64,000 nt of DNA, taken from DASYML01 sp036399835 (GTDB taxonomy: Bacteria; Acidobacteriota; Blastocatellia; Pyrinomonadales; Pyrinomonadaceae). Shown here one piece after another: positions 36,094 through 43,608 of the stretch. The notes beneath the pieces were generated by a model, which did not search any database, was not told where the DNA came from, and saw only the letters and a list, made by a program, of their open reading frames with translations. Every line of letters starts with the position of its first letter. Within the stretch, counting starts at the first letter, position 1. The stretch is taken from positions 1 to 64,000 of the forward strand of contig DASWMI010000047.1 of the NCBI GenBank assembly GCA_036399835.1, written 5' to 3'. Position numbers and translations under genes: made by a program.

Positions 36094-37230
36094 TTAAAGC
36101 TTTCGTAAGAAGCACTTACCCGGCAGTTGCCGGACTAGCTCGCGCATCTCCAGAGACAACAGCACGCCCGACAGCTCGGAGACCGCGAGGCGGCTTTTTT
36201 CCGCCAGCGCGTCTATATGCGAAGCCTCGTCGGGCGCGAGCAACTTAAAGACCGCCTGCTCGTTTTCCGACAACCCTTCAGGCACAAAAGACAACTGTTC
36301 GGCCAGAGATGGCTCGCCCTTCTTCTGCTTCTGAGGCTCTGGCGGCAGCAGCAGTGCGGCAAGTTCAGGGGGCAGCTCCATGGCTATGTCCTGCCACTGC
36401 TGGACCAGTTTTGCTCCCGCGCCCTTTATCAAATAGTTCGTGCCGAATGAATTTCTCGAAGTGATATTACCGGGCACGGCGAAAACTTCGCGGTTCTGCT
36501 CCATCGCCAGCCGCGCCGTAATCAAAGAGCCTGAGTTCTCCGCCGCCTCAACCAGCACGACGCCCAGGCTCAGCCCGCTGATGACGCGATTGCGATAGGG
36601 AAAATTCTGCGGCGAGGGCGGCGTCCCCAACGGAAATTCCGAGACCAGCGCGCCGCCGTGCTCCAGAATCTCCTCGACCAGCTTTCTGTGATCGCGCGGG
36701 TAAACCTGGTCCAGCCCGGTGCCCATCACGGCGACCGTGCGCCCGCCGGCTTCGAGCGCTCCCCTGTGCGCCGCCGCATCAATCCCGCGCGCCAGCCCCG
36801 AAATAATCGTCACGCCGCGCTCGGCCAGCTCGCGCGCCAGCATCAGCGCAGCGTTCTGCCCGTAGCTGGAGCAGCGGCGCGACCCGACCATCGCCACGCA
36901 GGGCGCATCCAGGCAAGCTTCCCAAGCGCCCTTCACATAGAGCGTCAACGGCGGGTCGAAAATCTCGCGCAGCAAAGCCGGATAGACCCCATCGTCCAAA
37001 AGCAGTATGTCTGCCCCGTAGGCGCGCACACGCTCTATCTCATCAGCCGCGCGCTCGAAAAGGTCGCGCGCGATCAGGCTTTCGATAGTCTCAGGAGAGA
37101 GGCGCAGCCCTTCCAGCTCGGCTCGCGTCGCGCCAAAGACGGCCTCCGCCGACCCGAAGCGCTCAAGCAGCTTCGCGGCGGCCCTCGGGCCAATGCCCGG
37201 CGTCATGTTGAGAGCAATCCATTCACGCAT
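36094..37230 (-). CDS. dprA: DNA-processing protein DprA
   Basis: A 378-residue protein. Residues 1-75 are the helical N-terminal domain with helix-hairpin-helix (MTPGIGPRAAAKLLERFGSA). The Rossmann-like core has VAMVGSRRCSSYGQ, SGLARGIDAAAHRGAL, GTGLDQVYPRDHRKL, SEFPLGTPPSPQNFPYRNRVISGLS and AMEQNREVFAVPGNI. A winged-helix end (LSENEQAVFKLLAPDEASHIDALAEKS) is present. DprA loads RecA on incoming single-stranded DNA during natural transformation. Its presence alone does not prove competence, since dprA is widespread. Confidence 0.96.
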   Translation of the reverse strand: MREWIALNMTPGIGPRAAAKLLERFGSAEAVFGATRAELEGLRLSPETIESLIARDLFERAADEIERVRAYGADILLLDDGVYPALLREIFDPPLTLYVKGAWEACLDAPCVAMVGSRRCSSYGQNAALMLARELAERGVTIISGLARGIDAAAHRGALEAGGRTVAVMGTGLDQVYPRDHRKLVEEILEHGGALVSEFPLGTPPSPQNFPYRNRVISGLSLGVVLVEAAENSGSLITARLAMEQNREVFAVPGNITSRNSFGTNYLIKGAGAKLVQQWQDIAMELPPELAALLLPPEPQKQKKGEPSLAEQLSFVPEGLSENEQAVFKLLAPDEASHIDALAEKSRLAVSELSGVLLSLEMRELVRQLPGKCFLRKL

Positions 37231-37371
37231 AAGAGTAAGGAGAAAAGCGGAAGGCGAAGGGAGAAAGTGAGGACGCGCCTCCGGCGTGATTCGTCAAAGA
37301 CGAGATTCATGATTCAATTCAAAGCCGAAGGCTGTGTCCAAACTTTCCCTTTCGCCCTTCGACTTTCGTGT

Positions 37372-37470
37372 TGGCGGAGGCGTGTGGGAATCGAACCCAC
37401 CCAAGCCTGTTCTCACAGGCTCACAGACGGTTTTGAAGACCGCGCCGCTCACCAGAACGGATGCGCCTCC
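37372..37470 (-). tRNA. selC: tRNA-Sec (selenocysteine), anticodon UCA
   Basis: Read on the minus strand from 37470, the sequence folds as a bacterial tRNA-Sec. It has an acceptor of 8 positions beginning GGAGGCGC (seven paired with CGCCTCC, the eighth a C.A mismatch), a six-pair D stem CCGTTC/GAGCGG with a four-base loop TGGT, an anticodon loop CTTCAAA giving UCA, a long variable arm AGCCTGT/ACAGGCT, and a T arm GTGGG-TTCGATT-CCCAC. G73 and an encoded CCA end (37374-37372) follow. The 99-base length, long extra arm and UCA anticodon exclude an ordinary tRNA-Ser. It pairs with selB at 1865-3781. Confidence 0.96.
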
Positions 37471-37504
37471 ACAGAGAGGTTCGCGTGGGCCGCGAGCGCC
37501 CTAG

Positions 37505-37534
37505 ACGCTACGCGCCATGAGGGCTGGCTGTCAA
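37505..37534 (-). promoter_or_regulatory. Possible promoter of tRNA-Sec
   Basis: On the minus strand a perfect TTGACA (-35) at 37534-37529 is followed 18 bases later by TAGCGT (weak -10) at 37510-37505. The start of transcription would be about 25-30 bases before the tRNA. Confidence 0.4.
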
Positions 37535-37622
37535 GCGGACAATCCGGCGCGAAACAACTCATCCCGCCATAGCTTGACCATTGGACACGAGTCCGTCTTT
37601 GAATCAACCCGACTGTCCTTGA

Positions 37623-37670
37623 CCAATCAAGAACGATTGGCTATGATGCTCGTTCGAACGTTCGTTCGGA
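37623..37670. promoter_or_regulatory. Possible operator region upstream of boxC
   Basis: CCAATC (37623-37628) and GATTGG (37635-37640) form an inverted repeat. Then the overlapping palindromes CGTTCGAACG (37651-37660) and CGAACGTTCG (37655-37664) run into GTTCGGA. The last half-site also occurs in the palindrome before the tetR gene at 41138, so the island's TetR protein is the likely binder. The site is about 115 bases before boxC. Confidence 0.5.
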
Positions 37671-37785
37671 CAAACCAAACTGAGCAGTGGCGGATACCCG
37701 AAGGCAGAGGCGAGAGAGCCGGGCAGCCGCGTGCGTCTTTTGAAGTTTGGACCAATTCCGGACCAATTTGGAGAGTCAGAGCTGA

Positions 37786-39417
37786 ATGATAAATTTCGAG
37801 ACATCGCCGGAGCAGTACAAACACTGGAAGCTCAAAGTAGATGGTCCTGTCGCCACGTTGGCGATGGACGTGCAGGAAGATGCCACGCTGGCCGAAGGGT
37901 ATAAGCTCAAGCTCAACTCTTATGATCTGGGTGTTGATATAGAGCTGGCGGACGCGGTCCAGCGGCTACGCTTCGAGCATCCGGAAGTGAGGGTTGTGGT
38001 CATCAACAGCCTCAAGCCGCGTATCTTTTGCGCGGGCGCAAACATTTACATGCTGGGCACGTCCTCGCATGCTTTTAAAGTCAATTTCTGCAAGTTTACA
38101 AACGAGACACGCTGCGCGATAGAAGATGCTTCGCATCATTCGGGCCAACGCTATATCGCTGCGCTCAACGGGACGGCTTCCGGCGGCGGCTATGAGCTGG
38201 CAATCGCGTGCGATGAAATCTTTCTGGTAGACGACAGCAATTCCACAGTCTCGCTGCCCGAAGTTCCCCTGCTCGGAGTCCTGCCTGGCACGGGCGGCCT
38301 GACGCGCCTCGTTGATAAGCGAAAGGTGCGTCGTGACCGCGCGGATGTCTTCTCGACGCTGGCCGAAGGACTCAAGGCCAGACGCGCCAAAGAGTGGGGA
38401 CTGATTGACGGCTATTTCCTGACCAGCAAGTTTGAAGAAGGGGTTGCGGCTCACGTCAATCAGCTTGTCGAGACGGGCGCAGAAAAGAAGGTAGGCCCTG
38501 GCATCAAGCTCAACCCGCTTCGTGTTGAAGCGTCCGAGTCCGGGCGCGAGTACGAGTATGTCAGCCTCAAGCTCAAACGCGAGCAGCGTTATGCGGACCT
38601 GACGGTGCGTGGTCCTGAATCGAATCTACCCACCACGCCGGAAGAGATTCAGAAGTTGGGCAATGCTTACTGGCCGCTTCAGGCTTACCGCGAGCTGGAT
38701 GATGCGCTCCTCAACTTGCGCATCAACGAGCCTGAGATAGGGCTGGTCTGCCTGCGCACGGAAGGCGATCTTGATAAAGTGCTCGCCGTTGACAAAATCT
38801 TAACTTCAAATAAAGACCACTGGCTCGTACACGAAATCATCCTGCACATGGCTCGCGTGCTACGCCGACTGGACCTGACGGCCAAGAGCTTCTTTGCTTT
38901 AATCGAACCGGGCAGTTGCTTCGCTGGCAACCTGCTTGAACTTGCGTTCGCCGCAGACCGAACCTACATGCTCAACAGCCAGGACGAGAAGGTCCAGATT
39001 GCCACCAGCGAGCTTAACGCCGGCGCGTTGCCTATGAGCAACGGCTTGACGCGCTTGCAGTCGCGCTTTTATGCCACGCCGGAACAGGTGGACAAGGTGC
39101 TTGAGCACGCGGGCCTGTTCGAGACGGAGAAGGCTGAAGAGGAGGGCCTTGTCACTTTCGCCACGGAGGACCTCGACTGGGAAGAGGAGATTCGCGTCGC
39201 CATAGAAGAGCGCATGTCGCTCTCGCCCGATGCGTTGACGGGGATGGAAGCCTCGCTCAGGTTCGCTGGTCCGGAAACGCCTGAAACGAAGATTTATGGC
39301 CGCCTGACGGCCTGGCAAAACTGGATTTTCCAGCGCCCCAACGCCGTCGGCGAGCACGGCGCTTTAACCAACTACGGGAAACCGACGCGCGCACAGTTTG
39401 ATTACAAGAGGACTTGA
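37786..39417 (+). CDS. boxC: BoxC, 2,3-epoxybenzoyl-CoA dihydrolase
   Basis: A 543-residue double-crotonase protein. The N-terminal module has INSLKPRIFCAGANIYMLG and YIAALNGTASGGGYELAIACDEIFLVDD, followed by LPEVPLLGVLPGTGGLTRL. A second, more diverged module runs from about residue 300 (SKDHW-like NKDHWLVHEIILHMARVLRRL, FALIEPGSCFAGNLLELAFAADRTYML). This length and double fold are specific for BoxC, which opens the epoxidised ring of benzoyl-CoA with two waters, releasing formate. boxB follows 90 bases downstream. boxA, boxD and a dedicated box regulator with shikimate-kinase domain are not in the window. Confidence 0.93.
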   Translation: MINFETSPEQYKHWKLKVDGPVATLAMDVQEDATLAEGYKLKLNSYDLGVDIELADAVQRLRFEHPEVRVVVINSLKPRIFCAGANIYMLGTSSHAFKVNFCKFTNETRCAIEDASHHSGQRYIAALNGTASGGGYELAIACDEIFLVDDSNSTVSLPEVPLLGVLPGTGGLTRLVDKRKVRRDRADVFSTLAEGLKARRAKEWGLIDGYFLTSKFEEGVAAHVNQLVETGAEKKVGPGIKLNPLRVEASESGREYEYVSLKLKREQRYADLTVRGPESNLPTTPEEIQKLGNAYWPLQAYRELDDALLNLRINEPEIGLVCLRTEGDLDKVLAVDKILTSNKDHWLVHEIILHMARVLRRLDLTAKSFFALIEPGSCFAGNLLELAFAADRTYMLNSQDEKVQIATSELNAGALPMSNGLTRLQSRFYATPEQVDKVLEHAGLFETEKAEEEGLVTFATEDLDWEEEIRVAIEERMSLSPDALTGMEASLRFAGPETPETKIYGRLTAWQNWIFQRPNAVGEHGALTNYGKPTRAQFDYKRT

Positions 39418-39419
39418 TT

Positions 39420-39491
39420 AGTTTTCAGTTTTGAGTTTTCAGCAAAGACAACTGGTCTATGCTGAAAACTAAAAACTCAAAACTGAAAACT
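39420..39491. repeat. AGTTTTCAGTTTTGA-type hairpin between boxC and boxB
   Basis: AGTTTTCAGTTTTGAGTTTT on the left faces AAAACTCAAAACTGAAAACT on the right, a near-perfect stem of over 20 bp with one 7-base insertion, around TGGTC in the loop. It lies within the boxC-boxB operon gap and belongs to the junction hairpin class. Confidence 0.85.
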
Positions 39492-39507
39492 GCGAGCGGA
39501 GTGAGCC

Positions 39508-40920
39508 ATGAGCATGAACTTATACGATCGCATTCCTAATAACGTGAATCTGTCTGAGGATAAGCGGCTTCAGCGTGCGCTGGAGAAGTGGCTGCCGGAT
39601 TATCTCAAATGGTGGCGCGAGATGGGGCCGGATGGATTTCAGGAGACGGAAGTCTACTTGCGCACCGCCATCGGCGTGGACGCTGACGGATGGGCGAACT
39701 TCGATTTTATCAAGATGCCTGATTATCGCTGGGGCATCTTTTTGAAACCAGCCGAGGCGGATGCGCGTGTGGCCTTTGGCGACAATGCAGGGATGCCTGC
39801 CTACCAGGAAGTGCCCGGCGAGTTTCGCAACGCGCTGAGGCGTATCATCGTCACGCAGGGCGACACAGAGCCTGCTTCGGTCGAGCAGCAGCGTGAGCTT
39901 GGCAAGACCTGTCCTTCGCTCTACGACCTGCGCAATCTCTTTCAGGTCAACGTCGAAGAAGGAAGACACCTGTGGGCTATGGTCTATCTGCTGCAACGCT
40001 ATTTCGGGCGCGACGGGCGCGATGAGGCCGACGCCATGCTTGAGCGACGCAGCGGCAACCCGGACAACCCGCGTATCCTCGAAGCCTTTAACCAGCCCTG
40101 CGATGACTGGCTCAACTTTTTCTGCTTTACGATGTTCACGGACCGCGACGGCAAGTATCAACTCGCGGCGCTGGCCGAATCCGGCTTCGAGCCGCTGGCG
40201 CGCACATGCCAGTTTATGCTCACGGAAGAGGCGCATCATCTCTTTGTCGGCGAGACTGGCGTCGGCAGGGTCGTGAAGCGCACGGCTGAGTTGATGAAGG
40301 AGAGCCAAGACGGCGACGTCCGCGAGGCTGGCGGCATTCCGCTTGACATCATTCAAAAATATATCAACTTCTGGTTCAGCTATTCGCTGGACCTTTTCGG
40401 CGGCGAGATTAGCTCGAACAGCGCAGACTTTTTCGCGGCAGGACTCAAGGGCCGTTACCAGGAGCAAAAGAAATACACCGACCACGTTATCGCCGACGAC
40501 GTTTTCGCTCTGACGGTGATTAAAGATGGCAAGCTTGTAGAGAAGCAAGTGCCGCTGCGCAATGCGCTCAACGAAGTCCTGCGCGGCGAGTATGTGAGCG
40601 ATTGCGAGCGCGCCATGACGCGCTGGAACAAGTATCTCTCGGAGGCCGCTCTGGACCAGCGGCTCTACCTGCCGAGCACGCGTTTTCACAGGCACGTTGG
40701 CGAGTATGCGGGCCACCACTTCGATGTCTCGGGCAAGCTTATCACGCAGGAAGAGTTTGAGAGCCGGAGGATGGAATGGCTGCCGACATTTGAAGACCGC
40801 GAGTACGTTCGCAGCCTGATGCGTCCTGTCACAGAGCCTGGCAAGATTGCAGACTGGATTGCGCCCCCCTCGGCGGGCATCAAGGGCCTGCCCTTCGAGT
40901 TTGAGTACGTCAGGCTTTAA
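39508..40920 (+). CDS. boxB: BoxB, benzoyl-CoA 2,3-epoxidase oxygenase subunit
   Basis: A 470-residue di-iron protein. The candidate ligands fall at the expected spacing: Glu121, Glu151 and His154 (VEEGRHLW), Asp212 (MFTDRDG), Glu241 and His244 (TEEAHHLF). BoxB uses O2 and electrons from BoxA to epoxidise benzoyl-CoA. The start MSMNLYDRIPNNVNLSEDKRLQRALEKW is typical of BoxB. With boxC it forms the heart of the aerobic benzoyl-CoA (box) pathway. BoxA, the NADPH reductase, is missing from this window and must be elsewhere or replaced. Confidence 0.94.
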   Translation: MSMNLYDRIPNNVNLSEDKRLQRALEKWLPDYLKWWREMGPDGFQETEVYLRTAIGVDADGWANFDFIKMPDYRWGIFLKPAEADARVAFGDNAGMPAYQEVPGEFRNALRRIIVTQGDTEPASVEQQRELGKTCPSLYDLRNLFQVNVEEGRHLWAMVYLLQRYFGRDGRDEADAMLERRSGNPDNPRILEAFNQPCDDWLNFFCFTMFTDRDGKYQLAALAESGFEPLARTCQFMLTEEAHHLFVGETGVGRVVKRTAELMKESQDGDVREAGGIPLDIIQKYINFWFSYSLDLFGGEISSNSADFFAAGLKGRYQEQKKYTDHVIADDVFALTVIKDGKLVEKQVPLRNALNEVLRGEYVSDCERAMTRWNKYLSEAALDQRLYLPSTRFHRHVGEYAGHHFDVSGKLITQEEFESRRMEWLPTFEDREYVRSLMRPVTEPGKIADWIAPPSAGIKGLPFEFEYVRL

Positions 40921-40974
40921 AAGAGACGGGGATGTGCGCGGCGGCGATGAACTCGGGAGAAAAGCTATTGTCAG

Positions 40975-40993
40975 ATTGAATCATTGATTCAAT
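40975..40993. promoter_or_regulatory. 19-base perfect palindrome upstream of the tetR gene
   Basis: ATTGAATCATTGATTCAAT is symmetric about its central T. It lies 55 bases after boxB and 145 bases before the TetR gene. Its sequence differs from the GTTCGG-type sites nearby, so a second regulator may bind it. Confidence 0.45.
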
Positions 40994-41097
40994 GCGATAA
41001 TGATTCGATTGCTTCAGACATCATTCATCGCTGCCGCGTTGCGCTCTCAATCGTTCTCTTTATCTTGACAGGCCGGAGAGTGAGCCAATACCATTTC

Positions 41098-41118
41098 ATC
41101 CGAACCGCTCGTTCGGAT
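41098..41118. promoter_or_regulatory. Likely operator of the island's TetR regulator
   Basis: ATCCGAAC and GTTCGGAT are perfect 8-bp arms around CGCTC, 19 bases before the tetR ATG. The GTTCGGA half-site is shared with the region upstream of boxC, suggesting autoregulation plus control of the box genes. Confidence 0.65.
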
Positions 41119-41137
41119 TGCTATCAAATCAATCTCT

Positions 41138-41827
41138 ATGAGAGCCGCACGCAAAGAGCCTTTCTCGCGCTACGATCAGAAGCTGGAGTTTATCCTTCGC
41201 ACAGCCGCGCAAATCTTCGCGGAGAAGAGTTATCATTCGACCTCCATGCGCGACATCTCGCGCGCGACGGGCGTCAGCCTGGCCGGTCTCTATCACTACT
41301 GCCGCTCCAAAGAAGAGCTGCTCTTTCTCATTCAGGACAACTGCTTCGGCCACGTCCTCGAACGGCTCAACCAACGCCTCGGCGAGACGAGCGACCCGGT
41401 CGAGCGCCTGCGCATCTTTATAGATAATCACCTGGCCTTCTTCGCCGCGAACATGGCCGAGATGAAAGTCCTCTCGCACGAGGCCGAGTCGCTCGAAGGA
41501 GAGATGCTGGATCGCGTCGCTGGCAAGAAGCAGCAGTACACGCGGCTCGCCCGAAGGATTCTGAGCGAGGTCCAGCAGGCTCTGCCCGAAGCGCAGCGGC
41601 AGATAAATCTGACGGTCGCAACCTATGCCCTGTTCGGGATGATGAACTGGATTTATAACTGGTATGATCCGCGCGGCAAGCTCACAGTCGCGGAGCTGGT
41701 CGAGACGCTCACCAGACTCTTTCTGGTCGGGCTGCTCGGCGGCGCAAATAATGAGCTGCTCAGCTTCGCCGGGCAGGCGCGCCACGAGCGTCTCAGCGTC
41801 TGGCGCGAGCCGCAGGCCAGCACTTAG
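41138..41827 (+). CDS. TetR-family regulator of the aromatic-CoA island
   Basis: A 229-residue regulator with a clear helix-turn-helix: RTAAQIFAEKSYHSTSMRDISRATGVSLAGLYHYCRSKEELLFLI. The C-terminal domain (NLTVATYALFGMMNWIYNWYDPRGKLTVAELVETLTRLFLVGLLG) resembles that of TetR proteins controlling fatty-acid and aromatic-CoA catabolism, which usually sense acyl-CoA thioesters. It sits between boxB and the crotonase genes and has a palindrome 19 bases upstream. Benzoyl-CoA or aminobenzoyl-CoA as ligand is inference. Confidence 0.88.
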   Translation: MRAARKEPFSRYDQKLEFILRTAAQIFAEKSYHSTSMRDISRATGVSLAGLYHYCRSKEELLFLIQDNCFGHVLERLNQRLGETSDPVERLRIFIDNHLAFFAANMAEMKVLSHEAESLEGEMLDRVAGKKQQYTRLARRILSEVQQALPEAQRQINLTVATYALFGMMNWIYNWYDPRGKLTVAELVETLTRLFLVGLLGGANNELLSFAGQARHERLSVWREPQAST

Positions 41828-41852
41828 AAAAGTTGCGAACAGGGAAAGACGT

Positions 41853-41896
41853 ATGATGAATGAAAGACGATTGATTTTCAGCTTATCCTTCATCAT
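41853..41896. repeat. ATGATGAA/TTCATCAT hairpin
   Basis: Eight-base perfect arms (41853-41860 and 41889-41896) enclose about 28 bases in the 133-base gap between the TetR and ankyrin genes. It is a weaker member of the junction hairpin class. Confidence 0.5.
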
Positions 41897-41960
41897 TGCT
41901 GGTCCAACGTTTCCTCGCAGGCTCTTTTTCTATACTCTTCTTCAGCAGATGAAAGGGAAC

Positions 41961-42653
41961 ATGATGCGACTCACAAGAATCTCTGTTTTTCTTCTCATAA
42001 CACTCCTTGCGCTGACCCTGGCCTGCGGGCCTGCTCCCGCGCCGCCTCCGCCCGGGGGCGGTCCTGGTCCAGCCAACAGTCCTGCGGCCAAGTCCTCCAC
42101 GACTTCGGCGGAAGACGCCGGGGCGCTCATCTACGCCGCGTCCGAAGGCGACATAGAGAAGGTCAAAGAGCTGCTGGACGAGGGCGTTGACGTCAACTCC
42201 AGGGGGCATGATGGGCGCACGGCGCTGATGGAAGCTGCCTACGCGGGCCATAAAGAGATGGCTAAGCTGCTGCTCGACAAGGGCGCAAACTTCGGGATGA
42301 AAAAGAATGACGGCGCGACCCCTCTTTCGTTCGCACAGGGCGGAAAGTTTACAGAGATTATCAACATGATTAATCAGGCCGCAGACCTCATTAACGCGTC
42401 GAGCAAGGGTGACGCCAAAGCGGTCCAGGACCTTTTGAACAAGGGCGCGAGCATCAATGCGCAGGGCGAGGACGGGCGCACCGCCCTCATGGAAGCGGTC
42501 TACGGCGGTCATGCAGAGGTCGTCCAGATACTGCTCGACAAGGGCGCGAACCCGAACACGAAGAAGAACGACGGCGCGACGGCCCTCTCGTTTGCCGAAG
42601 GCGCAAAGAATCAGAAGATCATCGAGATGCTCAAGCAAAAGGGAGCCAAGTAG
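41961..42653 (+). CDS. Ankyrin-repeat lipoprotein
   Basis: About 230 residues from the tandem ATGs at 41961/41964, behind AAAGGGA; an open frame further upstream reads through non-coding DNA. A lipobox is visible (LLALTLACGP), then a Pro/Gly linker. From residue ~55 there are two pairs of ankyrin repeats: ALIYAASEGDIEKVKELLDE, DGRTALMEAAYAGHKEMAKLLLDKGA, then LINASSKGDAKAVQDLLNKGA and DGRTALMEAVYGGHAEVVQILLDKGA. The two pairs are near copies, indicating recent duplication. It is a periplasmic protein-binding scaffold; why it lies inside a catabolic operon is unclear. Confidence 0.85.
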   Translation: MMRLTRISVFLLITLLALTLACGPAPAPPPPGGGPGPANSPAAKSSTTSAEDAGALIYAASEGDIEKVKELLDEGVDVNSRGHDGRTALMEAAYAGHKEMAKLLLDKGANFGMKKNDGATPLSFAQGGKFTEIINMINQAADLINASSKGDAKAVQDLLNKGASINAQGEDGRTALMEAVYGGHAEVVQILLDKGANPNTKKNDGATALSFAEGAKNQKIIEMLKQKGAK

Positions 42654-42693
42654 TCTTCAAAACTTTTCACTTTTAGGGAAGCGAGCGAAGCAA

Positions 42694-43530
42694 ATGGCAG
42701 AAGCTGAAGTCAAGATGGAGCACGGGGCGGAAACCGACGGCAATCTCGTGCGTTACGCGGCGCAGGACGGCATCGCGCTCTTAAAGCTCAACGATCCTCC
42801 GGCCAACACCTACTCTTACGAGATGATGCAGGAGCTTGACCGCGCCATCCTCAAAGCGCGTATGGACGAGGGCGTGCAGGTCATTGTCATCACGGGCGAG
42901 GGCGAGAAATTTTTCTGCGCGGGCGCAAACATACAGATGCTCTCAAGCGTCACGCCCGAATACAAATACTATTTCTGCCTCCACGCCAACGAAACGCTCT
43001 CGCGGCTCGAACAGACGCCGAAGCTCGTCATCGCAGCCATCAACGGGCATTGTGTCGGCGGCGGGCTGGAAGTGGCGATGGCCGCGGACCTGCGCATCGC
43101 ACGCAGCGGCGCGGGCCGCATGGGATTGCCGGAAGTCTCTCTGGGCGTGCTGCCGGGGACGGGCGGCACGCAGCGCCTCTTGCGCATCGTCGGCAAATCG
43201 CGGGCGATAGAATTGATGACGACGGGCGAGCTATTCGACTTTGAGCGCGGGCGCGAGCTGGGCCTTGTCAATCATCTCTACGAAGCCGAGACTGGCGAAG
43301 ATTTCATGCGGCAGGTGATGGCTTACGCGCGGCAGTTCACCCTGCCCGAAAGGGCCGCGCGCGCAGTGGGCCGCATCAAGCGCAGCGTCCAGTCCGGCGC
43401 AGAGATTCCCTTTGAATCCGCCCTCGCGCTTGAGCGCGAGCTACAACAACAGCTCTTCCAGTCCGAAGATGCCAGGGAAGGACTCGAAGCTTACGTCCAG
43501 AAACGCAAACCGCAGTTCAAAGGAAAGTAA
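42694..43530 (+). CDS. Enoyl-CoA hydratase/isomerase family enzyme 1
   Basis: A 278-residue crotonase-fold enzyme. The oxyanion-hole motifs are FFCAGANIQML and AAINGHCVGGGLEVAMAADLRIAR; the next block GLPEVSLGVLPGTGGTQRLLR carries the usual catalytic-region Glu (LPEV). It probably hydrates or isomerises an unsaturated acyl-CoA formed after ring opening. AG-rich DNA (GGGAAGCGAGCGAAG) precedes the ATG. It is first in a row of six catabolic genes on the plus strand; its exact step cannot be assigned. Confidence 0.88.
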   Translation: MAEAEVKMEHGAETDGNLVRYAAQDGIALLKLNDPPANTYSYEMMQELDRAILKARMDEGVQVIVITGEGEKFFCAGANIQMLSSVTPEYKYYFCLHANETLSRLEQTPKLVIAAINGHCVGGGLEVAMAADLRIARSGAGRMGLPEVSLGVLPGTGGTQRLLRIVGKSRAIELMTTGELFDFERGRELGLVNHLYEAETGEDFMRQVMAYARQFTLPERAARAVGRIKRSVQSGAEIPFESALALERELQQQLFQSEDAREGLEAYVQKRKPQFKGK

Positions 43531-43608
43531 GCAGAGAGCAACAAGCAGAAGAAGCAGTTCGTTCCAACTGCCGAAGGCTGACAGCTTGCTCGCTTACCGC
43601 TCATCTAT

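Noticed and set aside
36658..37572. A 304-codon plus-strand frame running through the tRNA region.
   Set aside because: It crosses dprA in antisense and the tRNA-Sec gene; a protein frame over a structured RNA gene is not credible.
39520..40719. A 399-codon minus-strand frame.
   Set aside because: Antisense to boxB, where all six di-iron ligands are in the expected places.
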